A stretch of 64,000 nt of DNA from NCBI GenBank assembly GCA_016704465.1, contig JADJAD010000004.1, positions 186,001 to 250,000 on the forward strand, read 5' to 3'. The notes below the pieces were generated by a model, which had not been told where the DNA came from, did no database searches, and saw only the letters and a list, made by a program, of their open reading frames with translations. Every line of letters starts with the position of its first letter. Position 1 is the first letter of the stretch. The position numbers and the translations under genes were made by a program. The stretch is from Gemmatimonadota bacterium. Lineage in GTDB: Bacteria > Gemmatimonadota > Gemmatimonadetes > Gemmatimonadales > Gemmatimonadaceae. This document shows, piece after piece, positions 32,400 to 40,177 of the stretch.

Positions 32400-33153
32400 A
32401 TGTCTTTCGAGAACCTCTGGGGCGCATTCGCGAGCGGCGACCTGATGGCGCGAGAACAACTCCTCACGGAGAATCTCAACCTCGTGCATCATGTCGCGCG
32501 ACAGCTGTCCAAGGCGCTGGCCGCCCCGGCCGACTTCGACGAGCTGGTCTCGTGCGGCACGATCGGGCTCATGAACGCCCTCGAGGCGTTCGAGCCCGCG
32601 CGGCCTCGCCTTCTCCACCTTCGCCGTGCCGCGGATTCGCGGCGCGATCCTCGACGAGCTGCGACGACAGGATCACGTCCCTCGCTCCATCCGCCGCAAG
32701 ACCCGCGAGATCGCCCAGGCCCGCGAGACGCTCTCGCGCATCTTCGGGCGCCCCGCCAGCGATCGGGAACTCGCCGAGCAGCTGGGGCTGGAGCTCGAGA
32801 CACTCTGGCGCTGGCAGGCCGACACGGAGAACGCCGTCCAGATCTCCCTCGACCAGGGTGCCTCGGACCACGAAGGCGAACCATTCCTCCCGCCCGAAGC
32901 GCTTAGCGATGATACCGCGAGCTCCATCGAGGATGAGATCTCGCGTGACCAGGAGAAGGAGATCCTCAAGCAGGCGCTCACTCGCCTCAAGGAGCAGGAG
33001 CGCATCGTCCTCACGCTCTACTACTTCGAGGAGCTCAAGCTGCACGAGATTGCCGACGTCCTCGACCTCACCGAGTCTCGTGTATCGCAGATCCGCGCCA
33101 AGGCGCTGACCCGATTGCGCACCGAGCTCTCCCACTTCCGCGCGCCGGCCTGA
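32400..33153 (+). CDS. fliA: Flagellar sigma factor FliA (sigma-28), frameshifted
   Basis: Sigma-28 drives late flagellar genes such as fliC. The first part (MSFENLWGAFASGDLMAREQ, LVHHVARQLSK, DELVSCGTIGLMNALEAFEP) covers region 2. After AFEPAR the frame breaks near 32600 and resumes as FAVPRIRGAILDELRRQDH, then regions 3 and 4 (LKEQERIVLTLYYFEELKLH, EIADVLDLTESRVSQIRAKA). Adding a GC dinucleotide at GCGCGG (about 32599-32604) restores a normal 251-residue protein. As fliC and flgL have sigma-28-like promoters, the real gene is probably intact and this a consensus error. No flgM anti-sigma gene is seen. Confidence 0.88.
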
Positions 33154-33155
33154 CG

Positions 33156-33611
33156 ATGCCCACGCTCCTGCACCTCGTCGACCTGATCACGAGTGACACG
33201 TTGACCCTGGCCGCCACCGGGATCCTGACCGTTGCCGTGCTCGCCCTTCTGGTCCTGATCGCTTGGCCGTCGCGCGCCGAAGCCGCGCGCGCCGAGCCCG
33301 CGCGCGCGAGACAGGCGCGCGTCTCGCCGCCCTACACCGCCTCGCACCGTGACGCCGGCGGCAAGCCGCGCGCGGCAACGGCGCGCGCCCTGGCTGCCTC
33401 GGGAACTGCCATTGTCGACATCGCTCGTCGCACCGGGTTGTCGCGCGACGCGCTCGTCCTCATGTCCGGCATGACCGGCATGACCGGCAAGTCTGGCAGC
33501 GCAACAGCGACTGCCCGGCAGAAAGCGCCCGCGGCGGCACGACTTTCCCTGTTCCAGCGACTGCGCGGCACCGGTGGCGCGACCGCGACCGGAACCCAAG
33601 TGCCGGCCTGA
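33156..33611 (+). CDS. Membrane-anchored small protein after fliA, SwrB-like by position and layout
   Basis: 151 residues. One N-terminal membrane helix (TLAATGILTVAVLALLVLIA, about residues 16-35) is followed by an Arg/Ala-rich cytoplasmic region and a short helix-turn-helix-like segment, RALAASGTAIVDIARRTGLS, then RDALVLM and a Met-Thr-Gly tract. In Bacillus the gene right after sigD encodes SwrB, a single-helix membrane protein with a similar C-terminal motif that promotes export-gate activity. Sequence identity is too low for me to assign the family; the call rests on order, topology and the small domain. It starts 2 bp after fliA. Confidence 0.55.
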   Translation: MPTLLHLVDLITSDTLTLAATGILTVAVLALLVLIAWPSRAEAARAEPARARQARVSPPYTASHRDAGGKPRAATARALAASGTAIVDIARRTGLSRDALVLMSGMTGMTGKSGSATATARQKAPAAARLSLFQRLRGTGGATATGTQVPA

Positions 33612-33648
33612 CAATAACTTGCCGCGCCGGCGCCCAGCGCGCCGGTGC

Positions 33649-33666
33649 GGGCACATCGGTTGCTTT
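33649..33666 (+). promoter_or_regulatory. Sigma-54 (-24/-12) promoter of the flgF-motB array
   Basis: GGGCACATCGGTTGCTTT: -24 GGGCAC and -12 TTGCTTT with GG (33650-33651) and GC (33662-33663) exactly ten bases apart. Only the first base departs from TGGCAC. It lies 38 bp before flgF in the only sizeable gap between the two arrays. Transcription would start near 33675. Confidence 0.75.
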
Positions 33667-33700
33667 TCCATGCAGGTGACTCCTTCCTCGAGCGCCCTGC

Positions 33701-34390
33701 ATGAAGACCGACGGAATCGCCAGCGCCGCCCACGCCCTCCGCTATTGGGAGCGTCGTCAGGAGGTCGCGTCCAATAACCTGGCGAACGTCAACACCACCG
33801 GCTTCAAGGGCGAGCGCGTCTTCGCCCGCCTGGTGGGCGATGGCGTCCCGGTTCCCGATGCTGCCACCGACTTCTCCGAGGGCGTCTACCAGCCCACCGG
33901 GAACGCGCTCGACCTCGCCACCCGCGGCCAGAACTACTTCGTGGTCAGCACCACCACCGGCGAGCGCTGGACCCGCGGCGGCAACTGGAGTGTGGACCCC
34001 AAGGGCTTCCTGACCGACACCGCCGGGAACCAGGTTCTTGGCGAGAAGGGCGCGATCAAGGTCGGACGCGGCACCGTCGAGATCGACCGCTCGGGCTGGG
34101 TCATCGTCGACCGCATCCGCATCGACCGGCTCCGCCTCGAGAGCCCCGCCGCAGGGGCCGCCCTGCAGCACGAGGGCGGCACACGCTTCGTCCCCGATGC
34201 CGGGCGCACGACCGTGGCCTACGCCGACCGCGACATCATGCAGGGCCATCTCGAGGGGAGCAACGTGACCACGCTCACCTCGCTCGTGGACCTGATCAGC
34301 ATCCAGCGCAACTTCGCCGACGCCCAGAAGGTCCTCTCGGCCCTCGACGGCATCCGCAGCACGATAGTGAACGAACTGGGCAAGGCCTGA
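33701..34390 (+). CDS. flgF: Flagellar basal-body rod protein FlgF
   Basis: Proximal rod protein, 229 residues. It has the rod motif ASNNLANVNTTGFKGERV (about residues 25-42), a central beta domain with GNALDLATRGQNYFVVSTTT and GNWSVDPKGFLTDTAGNQV, and the C-terminal helix GHLEGSNVTTLTSLVDLISI. Shorter than FlgG and placed before it, as is usual for FlgF. No strong ribosome-binding site precedes the ATG. It is the first gene behind the sigma-54-like promoter. Confidence 0.9.
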   Translation: MKTDGIASAAHALRYWERRQEVASNNLANVNTTGFKGERVFARLVGDGVPVPDAATDFSEGVYQPTGNALDLATRGQNYFVVSTTTGERWTRGGNWSVDPKGFLTDTAGNQVLGEKGAIKVGRGTVEIDRSGWVIVDRIRIDRLRLESPAAGAALQHEGGTRFVPDAGRTTVAYADRDIMQGHLEGSNVTTLTSLVDLISIQRNFADAQKVLSALDGIRSTIVNELGKA

Positions 34391-34413
34391 GCCTAACGCC
34401 TCCGGCCAGCGCC

Positions 34414-34436
34414 TCCCGTCCCCCGTCCCCCGTCCC
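34414..34436. repeat. CCCCGTC heptad array
   Basis: Three C-rich heptads fill the gap before flgG, ending a few bases before its ATG and taking the place of a normal ribosome-binding site, as before fliQ. Confidence 0.8.
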
Positions 34437-34443
34437 GAGTCCC

Positions 34444-35235
34444 ATGAACCCCGCCCTCCGCACGTCCGCCACCGGCATGATGGCGCAGCAGCTCCGCACC
34501 GAAGTCATCTCCAACAACCTGGCGAACGTGAACACCACGGGCTTCAAGGGCTCGCGCGCGCATTTCGAGGACCTGCTCTACCAAACGGTGCAGGGCGCGG
34601 CGGTCGTCGGCAATCCCGACACCAACACCATGCCCGCCGTCCAGGTCGGGCGCGGGACGCGACTCGCCGCCGTGCAGCGCCTGCACTCGCAGGGACCAGT
34701 CGAGGAAACGTCGCGCCCGCTCGACCTCGCGATCGAGGGTGAGGGCTTCTTTCAGGTGCAACTACCGAGTGGGCAGGTCGCCTACTCGCGCGACGGATCG
34801 TTTGGCATTTCCGACACGGGAACGCTCGTCACCAGCGGCGGCTACGCCGTGGTGCCGGGCATCAAGGTCCCGACCGACGCCACCGAGCTCACCATCTCGG
34901 TCACGGGCAAGGTCTCGGTGTCGACCGGCGGGAACACGGTGGACAAGCAGGAACTCGGGCAGCTCGAGCTCGCCCGCTTCATGAATCCCTCCGGGTTGCA
35001 GGCGTTAGGCGAGAACCTCTACGCCGAGACGCCCGCCTCGGGCCAGCCGACCGTCGGGTTCCCGGCAGACGAAGGCATGGGGCGCATCCTCCAGGGCCAC
35101 CTGGAATCGAGCAATGTCGAGATCGTGCAGGAGATGGTCGACATGATCACTGCCATGCGCGCGTACGAGCTCAACTCGAAGGCGATCAAGAACGCCGAGG
35201 AGATGATGTCGACCGCCAACAACCTGATCCGCTGA
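34444..35235 (+). CDS. flgG: Flagellar distal rod protein FlgG
   Basis: Distal rod, 263 residues, ordinary length. Features: MMAQQLRTEVISNNLANVNT-TGFKGSRAHFEDLLY at the N terminus (the FlgG-specific D0/Dc region), LDLAIEGEGFFQVQLPSGQ in the core, and GRILQGHLESSNVEIVQEMV with AYELNSKAIKNAEEMM at the C terminus. The stop overlaps the flgA start. Confidence 0.96.
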   Translation: MNPALRTSATGMMAQQLRTEVISNNLANVNTTGFKGSRAHFEDLLYQTVQGAAVVGNPDTNTMPAVQVGRGTRLAAVQRLHSQGPVEETSRPLDLAIEGEGFFQVQLPSGQVAYSRDGSFGISDTGTLVTSGGYAVVPGIKVPTDATELTISVTGKVSVSTGGNTVDKQELGQLELARFMNPSGLQALGENLYAETPASGQPTVGFPADEGMGRILQGHLESSNVEIVQEMVDMITAMRAYELNSKAIKNAEEMMSTANNLIR

Positions 35236-35777
35236 TGGTTGGCCACCGTGCGTCGCGCCGAGTGTTCCTGCTCTCGCTGCTTGCCCTGTCGGCATCGGCG
35301 CGGGCGCAGGACGGCGTGCGCTCTTTGGGCACCGCCGCTTCGATCGGCGCCGCCGCTTCGACCGGCGCCGCCGATTCCGTGGACGTGCTCGTGGCCACGC
35401 GCCGCCTTGCGCGCGGAACGGTGCTGCGCGCGAGCGACATGACGGCGGCACGCATCGGCCGTCGCGCTCTCGTCGCGCGCTCCGCCGCGCGCTCCGCCGG
35501 CGCCGTCACCGCGGGCTGGGTCGCACGCCGTATCATCCAGGCTGGGGAGGTCCTGCGCGCCCCCGCCGTCGCCCCCGCCCCGCTCGTCGCCGCAGGACAA
35601 GCGGTGCAGTACACCTATCAGCAGGACGGACTCGCATTGACGCTCGACGGCGTGGCCCCGGTGGCCGGGTCGTTAGGCGACACGATTCCTGTCCGACTCG
35701 GCGCCCGGCGCCGCGTCACCGGCATTGTCGCCGGACCGGCGCACGTCGTCGCCCTCGCCCCCTCGCAGGTCCCCTGA
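35235..35777 (+). CDS. flgA: Flagellar P-ring chaperone FlgA
   Basis: Periplasmic chaperone for FlgI; 180 residues. A signal peptide (RVFLLSLLALSASARAQ) is followed by a short repeated Gly-Ala-Ala tract, then a SAF domain (VDVLVATRRLARGTVLRASD) and the FlgA C-terminal fold ending LGDTIPVRLGARRRVTGIVA. The N-terminal domain seen in long FlgA forms is missing, as in many bacteria. Translationally coupled to flgG, followed by flgH and flgI. Confidence 0.9.
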   Translation: MVGHRASRRVFLLSLLALSASARAQDGVRSLGTAASIGAAASTGAADSVDVLVATRRLARGTVLRASDMTAARIGRRALVARSAARSAGAVTAGWVARRIIQAGEVLRAPAVAPAPLVAAGQAVQYTYQQDGLALTLDGVAPVAGSLGDTIPVRLGARRRVTGIVAGPAHVVALAPSQVP

Positions 35778-35794
35778 GGTTCCCAGAGGTTTCC

Positions 35795-36514
35795 ATGATC
35801 CACCACTGCGATGTCGTGGCCACGCCACGTCGCGTCACCGTCATCCCCGCCGTCCCCGCCCCCGATCCGGCACGCCAGCATCGCGCCTGGCTCGGCGTGG
35901 TGTCGACCGTCGGCCTCCTGCTCACCCTCGCGGTGTCGCTGGGGGCGCAGACGCCGGCGCCGCGTGTCGACTCGGCACGGGTCGCCCCGACGCGCAACAT
36001 TGCCTGGACCTCCAACCGGCGCTCGTACGCCGTCGGCGACATCATCAAGGTTGTCGTCGATGAGTACGCCCTCGCCTCGGCCAACAAGGACAACACCAAC
36101 AGCGCCTCGCGCCGCCGCAAGCTGGACATCGGCGCCAATCCGCCCAGCATGGGGACCGGGGCGGGCGGCCTCGGCGCCATCGAGGGATCGCTCGAGGCCG
36201 GCGATGGCAGCGCGTCCAACCAACGGGGGAATGCCACGCGCGGCACGCGCTACGCCACCGAGATCGCCGTGCGCGTCGTGGCGGTGACGCCGGACGGGCT
36301 GCTGCAGGTGAAGGGCACGAAGCTCATCGACGTCGACAAGAACAAGCAGACGCTCACGCTCGCCGGCTTTGTCCGGCCGCTCGACCTCGATTCGCGCGAC
36401 GTCGTCGCCAGCGACAACATCGCCGACATCCAGCTCGCCTACGCCTCGAAGGGTTCGCTCGGCAAGCCCAAGTCCGGCATCATCACCCGGATCGTCGGCT
36501 TGCTGTGGCCATGA
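35795..36514 (+). CDS. flgH: Flagellar L-ring protein FlgH
   Basis: Outer-membrane ring protein, 239 residues. The family core is clear: GDIIKVVVDEYALASANKDN, GTRYATEIAVRVVAVTPDGL and LQVKGTKLIDVDKNKQTLTL with IADIQLAYASKGSLG. FlgH is normally a lipoprotein, but the export signal here (VSTVGLLLTLAVSLGAQTPA) has no Cys after the hydrophobic core, so signal peptidase I cleavage at an Ala-Gln site is expected. Its presence indicates an outer membrane. It overlaps flgI by 4 bp. Confidence 0.94.
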   Translation: MIHHCDVVATPRRVTVIPAVPAPDPARQHRAWLGVVSTVGLLLTLAVSLGAQTPAPRVDSARVAPTRNIAWTSNRRSYAVGDIIKVVVDEYALASANKDNTNSASRRRKLDIGANPPSMGTGAGGLGAIEGSLEAGDGSASNQRGNATRGTRYATEIAVRVVAVTPDGLLQVKGTKLIDVDKNKQTLTLAGFVRPLDLDSRDVVASDNIADIQLAYASKGSLGKPKSGIITRIVGLLWP

Positions 36515-37599
36515 CCGCGTCACGCCGCGTGCGGCGACGCGTCGCCGGGTTTGCCGGATTCGCCGGATGTGTCGTCCTCGCCGCCTCGTGCCTTGGCACG
36601 CAGGCGGCGCACGCGCAGGGCGTCCCCATCCGGGACCTGGTCATCGACGACCAGGGTGTCCCGGTTCGCCTCGTTGGCTACGGGCTCGTCACCGGGCTGA
36701 GTGGCACGGGCGACAACACCAACAGTGCGCGCGGCTCGCAGCAGACGGTGCAGTCGGTCGCCAACCTGCTGCGCCGATTCGACGTCATCGTCCCGGCCGA
36801 GTTCCTGCGGACGCGCAACGTCGCAGCGGTGCTCGTCACCGCCGAGGTCTCTCCGTATCTCCGTCCCGGCGGTCGATTCGAGGTGCAGGTCGCCTCGGTC
36901 GGCGACGCCCGGTCGCTGCGCGGCGGCGTGTTGTGGATGACCCCCCTCATCGCCGAGGTCGGTGGACAGCCGCTGGCCAGTGCGCAGGGGCCGCTCTACG
37001 TCGATGAGCAGGATGCCGTGCGACGCCGCATCGGCTTCAACGCCACCTCGTCGCGCATTGCCGGCGGCGGGGTGATCGAGGCCGACCTCCCGCGCCCACA
37101 GTTCGCCGCCAGCACCCGCCTGATCCTGCGAGAGCCGGATATCGGACTCGCGTCCCGCATCGCCGCCGTCATCGACTCCGTCGTGGGTGAAGGGACGGCC
37201 AAGGTCGAGGATCCCGGGGCGATCACCCTGGCCGCCCGCGACAGTGGCGGAGGCGGTCCTGCGGCGACCCTGGCCCGGATCCGCGACCTCAAGATCGAGG
37301 TGGCGCGCGTAGCCCGGATCGTCATCGACCAGCGTCAGGGGACGATCGTCGCGGGTGGTGACCTCACCCTTGGCCCCGGCGTCGTGAGCATTCAGGGGCT
37401 GACGCTCTCGATCGGTCCGGCACCTGCCGATACTGCTCAGCAGGGTCCCGGTGGACAGGTACGTGTGCCGACCGGGGCGACGGTGCAACAGCTCGCCGCC
37501 GCCCTGTCTGCGGTACGCACGCCAGCACACCAGGTCGCCCAGATTTTCGAAGCGCTCAAGCAGGTCGGCGCCATTTCCGCAGAGGTTGTCGCGCGGTGA
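36511..37599 (+). CDS. flgI: Flagellar P-ring protein FlgI
   Basis: P-ring subunit in the periplasm, 362 residues from the ATG at 36511 (ATGA overlap with flgH); GTG 36505 would add two residues. A signal peptide (GFAGCVVLAASCLGTQAAHA) precedes VPIRDLVIDDQGVPVRLVGY and GLVTGLSGTGDN, the FlgI hallmark. Later TRNVAAVLVTAEVSPYLRPG and IVIDQRQGTIVAGGDLTLGP are also typical. The C terminus ends HQVAQIFEALKQVGAISAEV. Overlaps flgJ. Confidence 0.96.
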   Translation: MTASRRVRRRVAGFAGFAGCVVLAASCLGTQAAHAQGVPIRDLVIDDQGVPVRLVGYGLVTGLSGTGDNTNSARGSQQTVQSVANLLRRFDVIVPAEFLRTRNVAAVLVTAEVSPYLRPGGRFEVQVASVGDARSLRGGVLWMTPLIAEVGGQPLASAQGPLYVDEQDAVRRRIGFNATSSRIAGGGVIEADLPRPQFAASTRLILREPDIGLASRIAAVIDSVVGEGTAKVEDPGAITLAARDSGGGGPAATLARIRDLKIEVARVARIVIDQRQGTIVAGGDLTLGPGVVSIQGLTLSIGPAPADTAQQGPGGQVRVPTGATVQQLAAALSAVRTPAHQVAQIFEALKQVGAISAEVVAR

Positions 37600-37922
37600 C
37601 GAACATCAACGCAGTGAATCACGCAACACCATCGCTCAGCACGACGCCTCCCGACCGGGACCAGCGTCTGCAGCAGGTTGTAGAGCAGCTCCAGGGCGTC
37701 TTCGTGGAGCAGCTCTTCAAGGCGATGCGTGAAACCGTGCCGACCGACGGGATCGCCAGCGGCGGCCCCGGCGAGCAGATGTTCACCGGCATGATGGACC
37801 AGCACCTGGCCGACGCCCTCCCTGGACAATGGGACCACGGCATCGGCGAGTCGCTCTACCGGCAGTTGCGTCCGCAGCTGGCGCGCGCCACCGGCCCTTC
37901 CACCCCGGACGTGACGCCATGA
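37596..37922 (+). CDS. flgJ: FlgJ rod-binding domain protein (no muramidase domain)
   Basis: 108 residues, GTG start overlapping flgI. It matches only the N-terminal rod-binding half of FlgJ: QGVFVEQLFKAMRETVPTDG, GPGEQMFTGMMDQHLADAL. The C-terminal glucosaminidase of enterobacterial FlgJ is absent, as in many phyla that use a separate wall hydrolase. In this window the M15-type domain joined to FliK is a candidate replacement. Overlaps flgN by 4 bp. Confidence 0.88.
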   Translation: MTNINAVNHATPSLSTTPPDRDQRLQQVVEQLQGVFVEQLFKAMRETVPTDGIASGGPGEQMFTGMMDQHLADALPGQWDHGIGESLYRQLRPQLARATGPSTPDVTP

Positions 37923-38458
37923 CCACCGCGCACGTGCAGCCGTCGCCCTCCATGCTGCATATCGCCCCGTCGCAGTGGCCACCGCTGGTGCACGGGCTGG
38001 CCGACGCGCTCCAGTCCGAGCGCCGCCTGATCGACGACTTGATCGCGATCATGCGCCAGCAGCGCGAGGCCGTGTCGGCCGACAACCTGCAGGGGGTCGA
38101 CGATACGGTGTTCGCGGTGCAGCGCGTGCTCCTGACCCTGGCCGAGGCTCGCAAGCGTCGCCGCTCCATCAACGTCCGGCTCGGGCAGCCCGAGGACATG
38201 GCGCTGCGCGACCTGCTGGAGGCCATGGGGCCGTACGCGACCGACGACCTGCGGACCTCTCGTGAGGCATTGCAAGGGTCGGCGCGCACGCTGGCACGCG
38301 AAGTCTCGACCAACCGGCAAGTCCTGCGCGAGGCGCTCACGACCGGCGAGGAAATGGTCCGCACCCTGGCAGGTGTCGGCGGGCAGCGCGTCGGCTACGA
38401 CCACTCCGGTGCGGGCGACGCTCCTCGTGCCGCATACCTCGTCAACCGGCGGGCCTGA
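37919..38458 (+). CDS. flgN: FlgN-type export chaperone
   Basis: Chaperone for the hook-associated proteins FlgK and FlgL; 179 residues, ATG in an ATGA overlap with flgJ. The body is a set of helices with the FlgN pattern LHGLADALQSERRLIDDLIA-type, followed by MRQQREAVSADNLQGVDDTV and SREALQGSARTLAREVSTNR. It lies directly before flgK, its substrate. flgM, which often accompanies it, is absent. Confidence 0.8.
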   Translation: MTTAHVQPSPSMLHIAPSQWPPLVHGLADALQSERRLIDDLIAIMRQQREAVSADNLQGVDDTVFAVQRVLLTLAEARKRRRSINVRLGQPEDMALRDLLEAMGPYATDDLRTSREALQGSARTLAREVSTNRQVLREALTTGEEMVRTLAGVGGQRVGYDHSGAGDAPRAAYLVNRRA

Positions 38459-38460
38459 TC

Positions 38461-39921
38461 ATGCCTAACATCGGCAGCATCCTCAGCTCAGCGCGCAGCG
38501 CGATCTCGGCACATCAGGTCGCCATGCAGACCATCACGCAGAACATCGCCAACGCCGAGACCCCGGGCTACTCGCGTCAGCGCGCAGAGTTGGTGCCGGC
38601 GAACCCCCAGCGCTTTCCCATGTACACCGTCGGAACGGGCGTGGCCGTGGCCGACGTCGCGCGCCTGCGCAACCAGTTCCTCGACGTCTCCTATCGCCGG
38701 GAGGCAGGGCGCAGCGAAGCGTACAACGTGCGGACCGACCTGCTCGGCGAGATCGAGTCGCTGCTGAACGAGCCGTCCGAAACCGGACTGGCGAGCACGA
38801 TGGACCGGTTCTGGAGTTCGTGGGACGACCTGGCCAACAACCCGACGAACCCGACGGCCCAGGGCGTCGTCCGCCTGCGGGGTGAGCAGGTGGCCTACAC
38901 GCTGAACGGCTACGACGAGCGCCTGACCGAGCTGTCCAACCGCACGCGCGCCCACCTGACCGGGATCATCACCGAGGTCAACACGCTGGGGTCGCAGGTC
39001 GCGACGCTCAACCGGCAGATCACCGCCGCCGAGGCCGGCGGCCAGCAGTCGCCCGACCTGCGGGACACGCGGGACCGCATTGCCGACCAGCTGTCCAAAC
39101 TGGCCGGCGTGCAGGTGCAGATGCAGGCCAATGGCACCATGAGCGTGCACTTCGGCAGCATGATGCTCGTCGACGCTGCCAACGCGCGCACGCTCGAGGT
39201 GCGCAACGGCACGACGACCACGATCGGCTACGTCGGAGACCCCGACCCGCTCCACGGGATCGGCGGGCAGGCCGGCGAGATGATGTCGTTCCTCAACACC
39301 GACGCGCCCGCGCTGCGCGCGCGCCTCGACAGCTTTGCCCGCGGCCTCGTGAACGGGGTCAACGAGTACCACGCCTCCGGGTGGACCGCGGCCGGCGATG
39401 CGTTAGGCGGGTCGAACTGGAATACCGCCCTTGGTCCCACGGGGTCACGGATCAACTTCTTCGACGCGGCGGGCACGAGCGCGGCGACGATCCGGATCTC
39501 GGCCGAAGTGGCAGCCGACGCCTCGGTCATCGCCGCCGGCGACGTGCAGAATGCCCCCGGCAACAACACCCTTGCCCTCGCCATGGGCGCCCTGCGCGAC
39601 GATGTCGGGATGGCGGCCCTGCAGACCCGCATGGGCGCCAGCTTCGGGACCCTGATCGGGTTCGGTGCGGCCGAGTCCTTCGCCGACCACTACACCAGCA
39701 CCGTGACCGGCCTCGGCGTGAAGGCGTCGGACGCGAAGAGCCAGTACACCGTCTTCGAGACGCTCACGGCGCAGGCCGACAACCGACGGTCATCAGAGAA
39801 CGGCGTCTCGCTCGACGAGGAACTCACGCTGATGCTGCGGCACCAGCAGGCCTACACTGCCGCCACGCGCCTGGTGCGCGTTGCCGACGAGATGGCGCAG
39901 TCGATTCTCAACATGGTGTGA
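38461..39921 (+). CDS. flgK: Flagellar hook-associated protein 1
   Basis: First hook-filament junction protein, 486 residues. N terminus: HQVAMQTITQNIANAETPGY; then VADVARLRNQFLDVSYRREA and SLLNEPSETGLASTMDRFWS. C terminus: NGVSLDEELTLMLRHQQAYT and VADEMAQSILNMV, typical D0 sequence. Its start codon belongs to a GCCTAAC-containing sequence. The partner flgL lies elsewhere, with fliW. csrA begins 4 bp after the stop. Confidence 0.95.
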   Translation: MPNIGSILSSARSAISAHQVAMQTITQNIANAETPGYSRQRAELVPANPQRFPMYTVGTGVAVADVARLRNQFLDVSYRREAGRSEAYNVRTDLLGEIESLLNEPSETGLASTMDRFWSSWDDLANNPTNPTAQGVVRLRGEQVAYTLNGYDERLTELSNRTRAHLTGIITEVNTLGSQVATLNRQITAAEAGGQQSPDLRDTRDRIADQLSKLAGVQVQMQANGTMSVHFGSMMLVDAANARTLEVRNGTTTTIGYVGDPDPLHGIGGQAGEMMSFLNTDAPALRARLDSFARGLVNGVNEYHASGWTAAGDALGGSNWNTALGPTGSRINFFDAAGTSAATIRISAEVAADASVIAAGDVQNAPGNNTLALAMGALRDDVGMAALQTRMGASFGTLIGFGAAESFADHYTSTVTGLGVKASDAKSQYTVFETLTAQADNRRSSENGVSLDEELTLMLRHQQAYTAATRLVRVADEMAQSILNMV

Positions 39922-39925
39922 GGCG

Positions 39926-40156
39926 ATGCTGATTCTTTCCAGGCGCGCCGGAGACGCGATCGTGATCGACGGGGGGATCCGCATCGTGGTCCTCGCCTCC
40001 GATCGTCGCGGCGTCCGCCTGGGCATCGAGGCCCCACCGCACGTCAGCATCGTCCGCGAGGAAATCGTGACCCAGATCGCCGACGAGAACCGACGCGCCA
40101 ACGTCGGCGCCGAAGCCGCCGCCCTTGTTGGCGGTGTCGCCGCCAAGACTTCGTAA
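39926..40156 (+). CDS. csrA: Carbon storage regulator CsrA
   Basis: RNA-binding translational repressor, 76 residues from the ATG at 39926. MLILSRRAGDAIVIDGGIRI, GVRLGIEAPPHVSIVREEIV are the five-strand core including the RNA-contacting ends (Leu4, Arg44-type), with the tail Q-I-A-D-E-N. Earlier in-frame starts lie inside flgK. Located between flgK and motA; with FliW in the window it should control flagellin translation. Confidence 0.95.
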   Translation: MLILSRRAGDAIVIDGGIRIVVLASDRRGVRLGIEAPPHVSIVREEIVTQIADENRRANVGAEAAALVGGVAAKTS

Positions 40157-40177
40157 CTCTCCCGCCGCCATTTCCGC

